Below, piece by piece: positions 7,132-16,520 of a DNA stretch of 64,000 nucleotides. Source of the DNA: an uncultured Christensenellaceae bacterium (GTDB taxonomy: Bacteria; Bacillota; Clostridia; Christensenellales; UBA3700). The number at the start of each line of letters is the position of its first letter. The stretch's first letter is position 1. The translations under genes and the position numbers were made by a program. The notes beneath the pieces were generated by a model. That model made no database searches, was not told the origin of the DNA, and saw nothing but the letters and a program-made list of their open reading frames with translations. Location of the stretch: the NCBI GenBank assembly GCA_944380275.1, contig CALWHB010000002.1:1-64000 (forward strand). The letters run 5' to 3'.

Positions 7132-9162
7132 ATGTTTGAATTACACAGTAAATTTCAGCCTTGCGGCGACCAGCCGCAGGCAATAGACAAACTCGTCGAA
7201 GGAATAAATGACGGTCTGAGAACTCAAGTCTTGCTGGGCGTTACGGGCAGCGGCAAGACTTTTACTATGGCAAACGTCATAAAAAGGCTCAACCGTCCGG
7301 CTCTCGTCATAGCGCACAATAAAACGCTTGCGGCGCAGCTTTGCAACGAGTTCAGAGAGTTTTTCCCCAACAACAGAGTAGAGTATTTCGTATCATATTA
7401 CGATTATTATCAGCCTGAGGCTTATATTCCGCGTACGGATACGTATATAGAAAAAGACCTTTCGATAAATGACGAAATAGACAAACTGCGACACTCGGCT
7501 ACCGGCGCGCTGTGCGAAAGCAGGGACGTTATTGTAGTAGCGTCGGTATCCTGTATTTACGGTCTGGGCGCGCCTCTCGAATATTACAGTATGGCTATCT
7601 CTCTGCGTCCCGGCATGACGATAGACAGAGAAGAGCTGATTGACAGGCTGGTTGAAATCCAGTATAAGAGGAGCGACATAGAGTTTGAACGCGCGACTTT
7701 CAGGGTGCGCGGCGACGTCGTCGAAGTGTTTCCCGTAGACAGTTCCGAAATAGCCGTCAGGATTGAATTCTGGGGCGACGAAATAGAAAGGATTGTGCAG
7801 TTTGAACCGCTTACGGCAAAGCCGTTGAGCGAACTGAAACATATAAATCTCTTCCCTGCAAGCCATTATGTCGTTCAGAAGGAAAAAAGAGAAGAAAGCC
7901 TCAGGCAGATTTCTCTCGACATGATTGATTGCGTGAACGACTTCAAGAGCAGAAACAAGCTGCTTGAGGCGCAGAGATTGCAGGAAAGGGTGAGTTACGA
8001 CGTCGAGATGATACGTGAAATGGGCTATTGCAGCGGCATAGAAAACTATTCCCGTTATTTCGACGGCAGAAAACCTGGGCAGCCGCCTTACACGCTGCTT
8101 GACTTTTTCCCCAAGGACTTCGTATTGTTTGTGGACGAGAGCCATATGACTCTGCCGCAGATACGCGCGATGTACAACGGCGACCGTTCGAGAAAGGTAA
8201 ATCTTGTGGAATACGGTTTCAGACTACCTTCCGCTTACGACAACAGACCACTGACTTTTGAAGAGTTCGACGAGAGAGTGGGACAGATGATATGCGTTTC
8301 CGCAACTCCTGCGCCGTACGAACTGGGAGAGGCAGGACAGGTCGTGGAGCAGTTGATAAGACCCACGGGACTTCTGGACCCGGAGGTGGAGATAAGACCT
8401 ATCGCAGGGCAGATAGACGACCTCGTATCGGAAATCAACAAGCAGGTAGAAAAGAAAGGCAGGGTACTTGTTACCACTCTCACAAAGAAGATGGCAGAAA
8501 GCCTTACCGAATATCTTACCGAACAGCATATAAAAGTCAGATACATGCACTCTGACATTGATACGCTTGAACGTATTGAAATCGTCACGGGCTTGAGAAA
8601 AGGCGATTTTGACGTGCTTGTGGGAATAAACCTTTTGAGAGAAGGACTCGACCTGCCTGAAGTAAGGCTTGTCGCAATTCTCGACGCGGACAAAGAAGGT
8701 TTTCTGAGAAGTGAAACCGCGCTTATTCAGACGATAGGAAGAGCTGCGAGAAACAGCGAGGCAAAAGTCATTATGTATGCGGACAATATCACGGGCAGTA
8801 TGCGCCGCGCGATAGACGAAACCAACCGCCGCCGCGAAAAACAGCAGGCATACAATAAAGAGCATAATATCACTCCGCGCACAATCGTCAAAGAGATTTC
8901 AAACACTCTCGAAATCACCAAGAAACTCGAAGAGAAAGAGCGCGTATCCACCGCAGACCTTTATAAGGAACTCGAAAGGCTGAATTCCGCAATGAAGATT
9001 GCCGCGTCCAATCTCGATTTTGAACTGGCGATTAAGTACCGCGAACAGGTTACCGCGCTCAAGGACCGTATAGCAAAGGCAGACAAAGAGAATAAGACTT
9101 TAAACAAAGAGAACAAGACGGGCGGAGAAGACGCACGCGCAAAAGGCAGAAAGAGGAAGTAA
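7132..9162 (+). CDS. uvrB: Excinuclease ABC subunit B
   Basis: The damage-verifying helicase-like subunit of nucleotide excision repair. It is loaded by UvrA and recruits UvrC. The 676 residues carry Walker A GVTGSGKT (36-43), the beta-hairpin region [12 protein letters not shown] (about 92-103), the DESH helicase box, QTIGRAAR motif VI, and a C-terminal UVR motif (about 625-655, [25 protein letters not shown]). The ATG abuts the previous stop (zero spacing), indicating translational coupling. uvrA follows after one base. Complete and normal in length; the last ~25 residues are a Lys/Glu-rich tail. Confidence 0.98.
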   Translation: MFELHSKFQPCGDQPQAIDKLVEGINDGLRTQVLLGVTGSGKTFTMANVIKRLNRPALVIAHNKTLAAQLCNEFREFFPNNRVEYFVSYYDYYQPEAYIPRTDTYIEKDLSINDEIDKLRHSATGALCESRDVIVVASVSCIYGLGAPLEYYSMAISLRPGMTIDREELIDRLVEIQYKRSDIEFERATFRVRGDVVEVFPVDSSEIAVRIEFWGDEIERIVQFEPLTAKPLSELKHINLFPASHYVVQKEKREESLRQISLDMIDCVNDFKSRNKLLEAQRLQERVSYDVEMIREMGYCSGIENYSRYFDGRKPGQPPYTLLDFFPKDFVLFVDESHMTLPQIRAMYNGDRSRKVNLVEYGFRLPSAYDNRPLTFEEFDERVGQMICVSATPAPYELGEAGQVVEQLIRPTGLLDPEVEIRPIAGQIDDLVSEINKQVEKKGRVLVTTLTKKMAESLTEYLTEQHIKVRYMHSDIDTLERIEIVTGLRKGDFDVLVGINLLREGLDLPEVRLVAILDADKEGFLRSETALIQTIGRAARNSEAKVIMYADNITGSMRRAIDETNRRREKQQAYNKEHNITPRTIVKEISNTLEITKKLEEKERVSTADLYKELERLNSAMKIAASNLDFELAIKYREQVTALKDRIAKADKENKTLNKENKTGGEDARAKGRKRK

Positions 9163-9163
9163 A

Positions 9164-11992
9164 ATGAGAGAGGAAATAACCGTAAAAGGTGCGAGGGTTC
9201 ACAACCTCAAGAATATCGACGTAACAATACCGAGGAACAAACTGGTCGTATTTACGGGACTGAGCGGCTCAGGCAAATCGTCGCTTGCTTTCGATACCAT
9301 TTTTGCAGAAGGACAGAGAAGGTATATGGAGAGTCTTTCTTCTTATGCAAGACAATTTCTGGGGCAGATGGACAAGCCGGACGTAGACCGCATAGACGGG
9401 CTTTCCCCCGCGATTTCGATTGACCAGAAGACAACGTCCAACAATCCGCGTTCCACTGTCGGAACGGTAACAGAAATATACGATTATCTCAGATTGCTTT
9501 ATGCGAGAATAGGCGAGGTGCATTGTCCCAAATGCGGCAGAAAAATAGAGCAGCAGACGGTAGACCAGATAGCGGACAAGGTCATGACAGCTCCTATAGG
9601 GGCGAAACTGCGCGTAATCGCACCTATAGTCAGGGGTAGAAAAGGCGAATATTCAAAGCAGCTTGAACAGCTCAAAAAAAGCGGTTACATGCGCGTTATC
9701 GTGGACGGCAACGACTACACGCTGGACGAAGAGATAAATCTTGAGAAGAACATCAAGCACGAGATAGGCGTCGTGGTGGACAGACTGGTGATGAAAGAAG
9801 ACCTGTCAAGACGTCTTACTGACAGCTTAGAGGCGGCACTCAAACTTGCAAACGGACTCGTCGAAGTGGAAACTGACGGCAAAAAAGTGCTTTATTCCAC
9901 GCTTTACGCTTGCCCTGACTGCGATATAAGCATAGAGGAACTGACGCCGAGGATGTTCAGCTTTAACAGTCCCTTCGGCGCGTGTCCGAAGTGTTCGGGA
10001 CTTGGATTTACGTCAAGGATTGACCCTCTTAAAGTCATAAAGGGCGACAAGTCAGTCAACGAAGGCGCACTCGACGCGTCCGGCTGGTATATAATGGATT
10101 CCTGCAAGGTAAACAGGCAGGCTCTCACCGCTCTTGCAAAGAAATACGGGTTCAGCCTGGATACTCCGTTCAAGGATTTGCCTGAAAAAGTAAGGGAAAT
10201 ATTGCTTTACGGCGACGGTTCTGACGTGGAAATAACTTATGACAGTTCAACTTTTCACGGTGTTTTCAAGAGAAAATTCGAAGGAGTTATAAACAACCTT
10301 CAGAGAAGATATAACGAAACCTCTTCAATAAACGTAAAGGCTGATTTAGAAAGATATATGACTCAGGTCCCGTGCGACGTATGCCACGGCAAAAGACTGA
10401 AAAAAGAGGCTCTTGCTGTTACCGTAGGAGGGATAAATATTTCCGCGCTTTGCGATATGTCGATAGACAAGGCAATAGAGTTTTTCTCGGAACTCAGATT
10501 GTCGCAAAAAGATGCGACTATAGCAAATCAGATACTCAAAGAGATAAACGCAAGATTGAATTTTCTCAAAAACGTTGGGCTCGGGTATCTCACGCTTTCC
10601 CGTTCCGCAGGAACGCTTTCGGGCGGCGAGGCTCAGAGAATCAGACTGGCGACGCAGATAGGCAGCGGGCTTATGGGCGTGCTTTATATTCTTGACGAAC
10701 CCAGCATAGGACTTCATCAGCGCGACAATTCAAAACTTCTCGATACGCTCACGAGGCTGCGCGACCTTGGTAATACGCTGATAGTCGTGGAGCATGACGA
10801 AGAAACTATGGAAAAAGCCGACTACATCGTGGACATAGGTCCGGGCGCGGGCGTACACGGAGGAGAAGTTGTCGTATGCGGTACGCCGGACGAAGTAAGA
10901 GCGTGCGAAAAATCGATTACGGGCGCATATCTGTCGGGAAGGGAGAAGATAGAATTACCAGCAGTGCGAAATGCAGGCAACGGCAAAAATATAGTTATAC
11001 GCGGCGCGAGAAAGAACAATCTCAAAGGGATAGACGTAACACTTCCTCTGGGTAAGTTCGTCGCGATTACCGGCGTTTCGGGCAGCGGAAAGAGCAGCCT
11101 GATAAACGAAATTCTTTACCCCGTGTTGGCAAGCAGGCTTAACGGAGCGAGAGAAACCTTCTCTGACTGCGACGGAATAGACGGCATAGAAAACCTGGAC
11201 AAGGTGATACAGATAGACCAGAGTCCTATAGGAAGGACCCCCCGTTCAAACCCCGCGACTTATACCGGAGTGTTTACAAACATCAGAGAGCTTTTTGCAA
11301 AGACTCCCGAGGCTCAGGCGAGAGGATACAAGTCAGGCAGATTCAGCTTTAACGTAAGCGGCGGAAGGTGCGAGAACTGTCAGGGCGACGGTATCATAAA
11401 GATAGAAATGCACTTCCTTTCAGACGTATACGTCCCCTGCGAAGTGTGCGGAGGAAAGAGGTACAACCGCGAAACGCTGCAAGTCAAATACAAGGGCAAG
11501 AGCATATACGACGTGCTTGAAATGACAGTGGGCGAGGCGTGCGAGTTTTTCAGAAACATACCGCAGATTTACAACAAGATAAAGACTCTGGACGACGTCG
11601 GATTGTCCTATATAAAACTCGGACAGCCGGCGACGACTTTGTCGGGCGGCGAGGCGCAGAGAGTAAAGCTGGCGACCGAACTTTCAAAACGCAGTACGGG
11701 CAAAACCATTTATATACTGGACGAACCTACGACGGGACTTCACAGCGCGGACGTAAAAAAACTTATTTCTATTCTCAAGAGATTTGTGGAAAGCGGAAAT
11801 ACCGTTGTCGTGATAGAGCATAACCTTGACGTAATAAAGGTTGCGGACCACATAATAGACCTGGGGCCGGAGGGCGGCGATGCAGGCGGTACGGTGATTG
11901 CGCAAGGTACGCCCGAAAAGGTTGCGGAGAGTCCCGTCAGCTATACAGGGCAGTATCTCAGACCAAAACTCGGCATGCCCGAAAGGAAATAA
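9164..11992 (+). CDS. uvrA: Excinuclease ABC subunit A
   Basis: The damage-recognition ATPase of nucleotide excision repair, acting as a dimer that delivers UvrB to lesions. The 942-residue protein has two ABC ATPase modules: Walker A GLSGSGKS at 32-39 and GVSGSGKS in the second half, with signature motifs [12 protein letters not shown] and [12 protein letters not shown]. Zinc-finger Cys pairs are visible (CPKCGRK, CPDCD...CPKCSG, CDVCHG, CENCQG...CEVCGG). The start lies one base past the uvrB stop, so the two are co-translated. Last gene of the block; a terminator lies about 180 bases on. Confidence 0.98.
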   Translation: MREEITVKGARVHNLKNIDVTIPRNKLVVFTGLSGSGKSSLAFDTIFAEGQRRYMESLSSYARQFLGQMDKPDVDRIDGLSPAISIDQKTTSNNPRSTVGTVTEIYDYLRLLYARIGEVHCPKCGRKIEQQTVDQIADKVMTAPIGAKLRVIAPIVRGRKGEYSKQLEQLKKSGYMRVIVDGNDYTLDEEINLEKNIKHEIGVVVDRLVMKEDLSRRLTDSLEAALKLANGLVEVETDGKKVLYSTLYACPDCDISIEELTPRMFSFNSPFGACPKCSGLGFTSRIDPLKVIKGDKSVNEGALDASGWYIMDSCKVNRQALTALAKKYGFSLDTPFKDLPEKVREILLYGDGSDVEITYDSSTFHGVFKRKFEGVINNLQRRYNETSSINVKADLERYMTQVPCDVCHGKRLKKEALAVTVGGINISALCDMSIDKAIEFFSELRLSQKDATIANQILKEINARLNFLKNVGLGYLTLSRSAGTLSGGEAQRIRLATQIGSGLMGVLYILDEPSIGLHQRDNSKLLDTLTRLRDLGNTLIVVEHDEETMEKADYIVDIGPGAGVHGGEVVVCGTPDEVRACEKSITGAYLSGREKIELPAVRNAGNGKNIVIRGARKNNLKGIDVTLPLGKFVAITGVSGSGKSSLINEILYPVLASRLNGARETFSDCDGIDGIENLDKVIQIDQSPIGRTPRSNPATYTGVFTNIRELFAKTPEAQARGYKSGRFSFNVSGGRCENCQGDGIIKIEMHFLSDVYVPCEVCGGKRYNRETLQVKYKGKSIYDVLEMTVGEACEFFRNIPQIYNKIKTLDDVGLSYIKLGQPATTLSGGEAQRVKLATELSKRSTGKTIYILDEPTTGLHSADVKKLISILKRFVESGNTVVVIEHNLDVIKVADHIIDLGPEGGDAGGTVIAQGTPEKVAESPVSYTGQYLRPKLGMPERK

Positions 11993-12167
11993 CGCACGGG
12001 GCTTTGCATACGATATTATCGTGAAAAGAAGTCAGTCTTGCAGCAGCTTAAGCAGACGTTTTTTTAAACCGGGAATCGAGAATACAAGTTTGCTTGGCGT
12101 GTCCTTATAAAACAAGTAAAAACAAGCCGTCCGAGGCAGACCGCTTGAAAAAATATGTTTTATTATA

Positions 12168-12196
12168 CCGCACGGAAGAGTCCGTGCGGTTTTTGT
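12168..12196 (+). terminator. Terminator after uvrA
   Basis: A nine-pair stem CCGCACGGA/TCCGTGCGG with loop AGAG is followed by TTTTTGTTTT. Strong on the plus strand. The minus side lacks a good T-run. Confidence 0.9.
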
Positions 12197-12238
12197 TTTA
12201 TATAAGAATAATGTCCTTTGAAAAGGTCGTATATGACT

Positions 12239-12619
12239 TTAAAGCACGTTTTTCCATTTGTATGCGAGAAGGTTTTTAGAGTTTTCCGCCATTGCTATTA
12301 TTACTTCGCAGCGGGTTATCGAATCGTCGTACATCTCTGCAATCTGTGAACCTTTGAGTTCTCCTATTTCTTTGGCAATATCTTTTATATCCGTATTAGG
12401 GCAGGCAAATTCAAGCAGGTCGCGTTCTTTTTTCCAGTCGCGTTCGACGTGCTCGGTTTTTTCATAAGCTTTCTCGTAATCTCCGACAAGAAGAAGTTGC
12501 TGAACCTCTCTGCAGTCGTCGCACAGGTCGTCAAACGAATTTCTTATAAAGACCTGTTCGCAGATTCCGAGGCTGACAATAACTATAAAAAGGAATATAC
12601 ACAGGACTATCTTATACAT
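12239..12619 (-). CDS. DUF4363-like protein with N-terminal signal anchor
   Basis: A 126-residue protein with one N-terminal hydrophobic helix (about 3-18), then a soluble helical domain rich in Glu, Lys and Asp with pairs of conserved-looking Cys (CDDC). Size and pattern match the DUF4363 family, often found beside DUF421 genes in Clostridia. Function unknown; probably anchored at the outer face of the membrane. The ATG overlaps the upstream DUF421 gene by 8 bases and has AAAGGAG as its ribosome site, so the two are co-translated. Confidence 0.75.
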   Translation of the reverse strand: MYKIVLCIFLFIVIVSLGICEQVFIRNSFDDLCDDCREVQQLLLVGDYEKAYEKTEHVERDWKKERDLLEFACPNTDIKDIAKEIGELKGSQIAEMYDDSITRCEVIIAMAENSKNLLAYKWKNVL

Positions 12620-13292
12620 CTTTGAACTCCTTTACGCTGCCCGTTTCGCATGCAGACTTTATAGGCTGAAGATAATAATCTCCGCTGCTTTCCGCAGTCA
12701 GAAGAAGAACGTCTTTTGCCTTAAGACCGCGATTCTGTAAAAACCGTGTTATCGCACTTTCGTCAATATCCGCTTTTTTTGCATTTTCGCTCATGGTTTT
12801 TCCTTCGCAAATCAGAGTATATGGAAGTTGAGTTCTCTGCGAGCCGTTTTGTGATTTAGGAACGATAGAAATGTCGCCGTTTGTTTCCGCGATGGCATAC
12901 TGAACTTCGGCAGGAGAAAAGCAACCGCCTCCGCGGAGTGCCTCCATGAGGTCGCTGATAGTCATGTCGAGGCTTGAAATAGCTTTGTAATCGATGCCTT
13001 GAGGGGAAATTACGATGACGGGTTTGCCGTTTACGAGTTTTCTTATTCTGAGTGAGTGTTTTACCGCTTTTGTAAATATGAATTCAATTATAAAAAGAGT
13101 GAATATTGGCACCAGTCCGTAAAGTACCGGGACCTGTGTATCGGACATAGGTATGCAAGCGAGTTCTGCAACTATAAGAGTGATGGCAAACTCAAACGGC
13201 TGAAGTTCGCCCAGCTGTTTTTTTCCCATCAGCCGCATCGCGATGAGCAGAAACACGTATATAATTATTGCGCGCGTAAATACCGTAAGCAT
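12612..13292 (-). CDS. DUF421 (YetF-type) membrane protein
   Basis: A 226-residue protein with three N-terminal membrane helices (about 5-80) and a cytoplasmic YetF-type alpha/beta domain. Family signatures visible: RLMGKKQLGELQPFEFAITL after helix 1, and LMEALRGGG near 135. Paralogues are common in sporulating Firmicutes and include spore-associated proteins; biochemical role unknown. No Shine-Dalgarno sequence precedes the ATG. TATACT (13304-13299, minus strand) ends 6 bases before it, suggesting leaderless transcription. It heads a two-gene operon with the DUF4363 gene. Confidence 0.88.
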   Translation of the reverse strand: MLTVFTRAIIIYVFLLIAMRLMGKKQLGELQPFEFAITLIVAELACIPMSDTQVPVLYGLVPIFTLFIIEFIFTKAVKHSLRIRKLVNGKPVIVISPQGIDYKAISSLDMTISDLMEALRGGGCFSPAEVQYAIAETNGDISIVPKSQNGSQRTQLPYTLICEGKTMSENAKKADIDESAITRFLQNRGLKAKDVLLLTAESSGDYYLQPIKSACETGSVKEFKDV

Positions 13293-13443
13293 GATTGTAG
13301 TATACGCAAGAGGTCAGAAATAATGCTATACGCGATTAAAGTCATAAGTTCAATCGGGTTGCACAATCCGGAACGGGTGAGATAGAACTGTGTATGCCAA
13401 TGCTTATGAAAAGACGTTATTTTCACAAACAAGATGAAAAGAG

Positions 13444-13472
13444 ATGACATTGTCGTCCATAAGTGATATAAT
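13444..13472 (+). promoter_or_regulatory. folT promoter
   Basis: ATGACA (13444-13449), a 17-base spacer and TATAAT (13467-13472). Transcription would begin near 13479, at the first base of the riboswitch. Confidence 0.75.
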
Positions 13473-13477
13473 GCAAT

Positions 13478-13572
13478 CAGCAGAGTAAACACAATGCGTT
13501 AAGTGTTGAAGGATGGGATGTCGCCTTCAAACGAAAAGCGAAATGCTTGCGGTGTTGTGTTGCGTCCGCTGT
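13478..13572 (+). ncRNA. Tetrahydrofolate (THF) riboswitch
   Basis: The sequence matches the THF class I consensus in order: GAGTA, GCGTTAAGTG, a hairpin TTGAAGG/CCTTCAA (13506-13512 with 13524-13530) whose loop carries GGGATGTCG, then ACGAA, a GC hairpin with GAAA-like loop, GCGGTG, and GCGTCCGC near the 3' end. The long-range stem ACACAA (13489-13494) with TTGTGT (13555-13560) closes the domain. It lies between a promoter and folT. THF-class riboswitches bind reduced folates and typically repress folate import. I see no terminator between it and the ribosome site at 13627, so control may be at translation. Confidence 0.92.
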
Positions 13573-13642
13573 AAAATGTTATTTTTATAAAATTTTATTG
13601 CAACGGCTCTGCTGTATCACTATTTTAAGGAGGACTGCACTT

Positions 13643-14383
13643 ATGCGTAGCAGGACACAGAAAATAGCTGATATGGCAATTTTTATCGCCCTCGGAGTGG
13701 TGTTAAATCTTTGTTCATTTCAGTCGTTTGGCACATATCTGGGCAGAATAAGCCTGGTGTATCTCTTTTGTTATCTTTCCGGTTACATACTGGGACCGTG
13801 GCAGGGATTTGTCGTCGCTTATGTTGCTGACCTTATTCCCGGTATATTTTTTCCGACGGGTCCGTATTCGGTAATGATTTCGGTAAGCAACGCAACTATG
13901 GCTTTGATAGCGGGATGTTACGGCAGATATACCAACTGGAGAGTTATTTATAAACTGATTGCAACAGTAATCACGACGTTTTTGGTATGTACGCTGACTC
14001 TTACGGTAATAGGAGAGGTAAACAGCGTATTGATTATTCCCGTAGGAGAGTATGAGGCGGCGAGCCTTTACAGCATGTATCCGTACACTCTTGCAAAGGT
14101 AATAATCGGTGAGGGCTTGGGCGTAAAAGAACCTTATTTTCAGATGCTGCTTGCAAAAGCAATACAGCAGCCGTTGTGGATAGTACTCAATTCTGTTGTA
14201 ACTTTCTTGATATATTCAAGACTTCAGCCTATTCTCAGGAGGGGAGGTTATATCTCGCAGGAGGAGAAGAAAAATATGTACGGCAACTCGCCTTCCCGTT
14301 ATGACGGAGTGGTTATCGCAGGTATGCCTGCCGCAGGAAATCAGCCTTCAAAGCAGGACGGCGTGGTTATAGGTAAAAACTGA
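13643..14383 (+). CDS. folT: Folate ECF transporter S component
   Basis: A 246-residue, six-helix S component for folate uptake, docking on a shared ECF module encoded elsewhere. Identity rests on the S-component helical pattern (IFIALGVVLNLCS, GRISLVYLFCYLSGYILGPWQGFVVAYVADLIP) and the upstream THF riboswitch. The start at 13643 is fixed by AAGGAGG (13627-13633); frames open further upstream run through the riboswitch and are not coding. The C-terminal ~35 residues are a polar tail carrying two near-repeats, SRYDGVVIAG and SKQDGVVIGKN, which I do not recognise as part of the family fold. Confidence 0.92.
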   Translation: MRSRTQKIADMAIFIALGVVLNLCSFQSFGTYLGRISLVYLFCYLSGYILGPWQGFVVAYVADLIPGIFFPTGPYSVMISVSNATMALIAGCYGRYTNWRVIYKLIATVITTFLVCTLTLTVIGEVNSVLIIPVGEYEAASLYSMYPYTLAKVIIGEGLGVKEPYFQMLLAKAIQQPLWIVLNSVVTFLIYSRLQPILRRGGYISQEEKKNMYGNSPSRYDGVVIAGMPAAGNQPSKQDGVVIGKN

Positions 14384-14455
14384 AAAAACAATCCTTAGAA
14401 TAAAAGTCAGTTCTGTTTCACAGAACAAGGATTATGAAGTATGTCGATAAAAACA

Positions 14456-14482
14456 AAATCCCCGCGATGTCGGGGATTTTTT
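14456..14482. terminator. Bidirectional terminator between folT and the flippase gene
   Basis: Stem AAATCCCCG/CGGGGATTT with loop CGATGT, with T-runs on both strands. It serves two convergent genes. Confidence 0.88.
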
Positions 14483-14539
14483 ATACGGTTTTGCGCCGGT
14501 TCTCAGGTTATATGCAAAGTTCATGCAGTGTATTATAAT

Positions 14540-16054
14540 TCATACGATGCGATTACGGCTTTTGTCTTGCTTTAAGAGTGCGATATCATTTCTGTTTACA
14601 GTGCCGCTGACAAAGAGATAAACACTATAAAAAACGCCGATTGCCGCGACCACCGTAAATACTGCAAGCGCGTTGCCGGCGCAGTCGGCAATAAGCGAAG
14701 ACAATGGCGACAGCGACAATGCCGCAACAGCGCAGAAGGCATAGGCAAACAATGAATAAGCAAGAGGTTTTTTGTTCAGTCTGACGTGTTTCGAAAGCTG
14801 ATACAGATTGATTGCGAGAGTAACGCAATGAGAGAGTGTCATTGCGGCAAAATATGCGTAAATACCTATAATCCATACGGTTGAAAAGAGCGTTGCGAGA
14901 AGTACGGCGAGTCCTGCCGCATGGCTGATAAATGTGGTATTTTCTTTGCCGAGAGAATTAAGCGCGGATACGCAAAGTCCGTTTGCAGCCATCGGCAGCA
15001 TGGCAATTGCGGCAACGGACAAATATTTGCCAGCGGTTTCGTCGTCGTACAGAAGTCCTCCCAATGCTGTTCCACAAGAGGCGAATACCGCAAAAAAGAA
15101 TCCGCTTACTATGCAGGAAAATTTTATCGCAGAGGACAAAGCGTCGCCTATTTTATTGCGTTCGTTTCCTGCGTTGAGCGATGCGAATTCAGGTATAATG
15201 ACGACGGCGAGAGAGCCTGTTATAGCTGCAGGAGCAAAAAGAAGAGGCATTACCATGCCGGTGGCTCTGCCCAGTTCTGCGGTTGCCTGACCCGAATTTA
15301 TAGATAATGCTTTGCACAGCATAATAGGCAGAGATATTGAAACGAGCGTTGTCATAATACTACCGCTCAGTCTTGTCAGCGTCAGAGGAAGAGAGCTTTT
15401 TGCTATTGTCCTGAATCCTTCGGGGCGAGCCAGTCGCCCTCCGCATATAAAATACAGAACAATCAGCATAGCGACTACGATTACGTCGCTTGCCACCATA
15501 GCGTATGCATAAGCCTCCTGCATATTTATAAATGCGAGCGTGCCTGAAAGCAGGATGACTGAAAAAATGATTTTCGTAATTTCGTCGGTAAGTTCCGTTG
15601 CGGCATATACACCGTAATTTTTGTTTCCCCAAAACCAGCCTCTCAGGCAGGAATAAAGCGCGGCGGTGGCGAGAAGAGGCAACAGTATGTAAAATATCTG
15701 CACGCATCTTGAATCTGAAAAGAGCAAGGACGCGAGAGAGGGGAACGCGACGAACACCGCACAAGCCGTCAGGGCGAACGAGAGCGACATCGCGATAGCG
15801 GCAAAGAGAACAGCGTTGCTGTTTTTGCGGCGGCTAAGAGCGGCGTTTTCAGCTGTCAGACGTGAAAGCGTAACCGGTATACCGCTTGAGCCTACGCACG
15901 CAAGAGTAGCGATTACAGAAGTGGCAATCTGGTAAACGCCCAGGATTTCAGCACCGAGGGTGCGCGACAGATATATTTTGAATACGAAGGAAATAAGCCT
16001 CGTAAAAGTAGCGGCGGCAGTAACGAGCGCAAACGATTTTACTATTTTTTTCAT
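14540..16054 (-). CDS. SpoVB/MurJ-like polysaccharide or lipid-linked precursor flippase
   Basis: A 504-residue protein with about 14 membrane helices of the MOP/MVF superfamily (N-terminal TRLISFVFKIYLSRTLGAEILGVYQIA; later RLSGSIMTTLVSISLPIMLC). Members of this type include SpoVB and other lipid-linked oligosaccharide flippases in Firmicutes. The substrate here, wall precursor or polymer, cannot be read from sequence. No Shine-Dalgarno sequence is visible. On the minus strand TATCAT (16066-16061) ends 6 bases before the ATG, so the mRNA may be leaderless. Convergent with folT, divergent from the LysM gene. Confidence 0.88.
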   Translation of the reverse strand: MKKIVKSFALVTAAATFTRLISFVFKIYLSRTLGAEILGVYQIATSVIATLACVGSSGIPVTLSRLTAENAALSRRKNSNAVLFAAIAMSLSFALTACAVFVAFPSLASLLFSDSRCVQIFYILLPLLATAALYSCLRGWFWGNKNYGVYAATELTDEITKIIFSVILLSGTLAFINMQEAYAYAMVASDVIVVAMLIVLYFICGGRLARPEGFRTIAKSSLPLTLTRLSGSIMTTLVSISLPIMLCKALSINSGQATAELGRATGMVMPLLFAPAAITGSLAVVIIPEFASLNAGNERNKIGDALSSAIKFSCIVSGFFFAVFASCGTALGGLLYDDETAGKYLSVAAIAMLPMAANGLCVSALNSLGKENTTFISHAAGLAVLLATLFSTVWIIGIYAYFAAMTLSHCVTLAINLYQLSKHVRLNKKPLAYSLFAYAFCAVAALSLSPLSSLIADCAGNALAVFTVVAAIGVFYSVYLFVSGTVNRNDIALLKQDKSRNRIV

Positions 16055-16120
16055 ACTATAATGATATTATTCATATACCGGTAATATTTTATATTGAAGA
16101 GAAAACAAGGAGAAAGTGAA

Positions 16121-16417
16121 ATGAAAACGTTTTTATATACGGCGAAAGAAGACGACAGTCTTGCAAAAATTGCTGCAAAATTTCATACGTCTGAATCGGC
16201 GATAAAGTTAAGAAACGGTTTGACGGGCGAACCTTTCGAGGGTATGAAACTGATAATCGACGAGCAGAAGGCTTTCGGGTATACGGTAAGACCTTTCGAT
16301 ACTTTGGAAAGCATTGCCGTGAAGTTTCGCGTGTCCTACGAAAAGTTGAAGACACTCAACGGTGTCGGAGTTGTATTTGTCGGGCAGAGGATACTCGTGC
16401 CTGAAAACGACGGTTAG
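16121..16417 (+). CDS. Two-LysM-domain protein without signal peptide
   Basis: A 98-residue protein made almost entirely of two LysM modules: FLYTAKEDDSLAKIAAKFHTSESAIKLRN (about 3-45) and FGYTVRPFDTLESIAVKFRVSYEKLKTLN (about 50-94), each ending in the G..(L/I)..P-type strand. LysM binds N-acetylglucosamine polymers such as peptidoglycan. The start at 16121 follows AAGGAGAAAG; an upstream ATG at 16094 has no such site. It lacks a signal peptide, so it may act inside the cell, for example on the forespore or coat surface, or leave by another route (inference). Confidence 0.85.
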   Translation: MKTFLYTAKEDDSLAKIAAKFHTSESAIKLRNGLTGEPFEGMKLIIDEQKAFGYTVRPFDTLESIAVKFRVSYEKLKTLNGVGVVFVGQRILVPENDG

Positions 16418-16470
16418 ATATAAAATACGTCAATGTAAGTATAACGATATATCGATAATATGTTGAAAAC

Positions 16471-16503
16471 AAAAAAGACGGGCGCGCTTTGCGTCCGTCT
16501 TTG
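16471..16503. terminator. Bidirectional terminator, LysM gene and large lipoprotein gene
   Basis: Stem AAGACGGGCGC/GCGTCCGTCTT with a short loop. The minus strand reads into TTTTTTG, so it best serves the lipoprotein gene ending at 16521, and it also ends the LysM transcript. Confidence 0.85.
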
Positions 16504-16520
16504 CATTTCATATCAGGATA

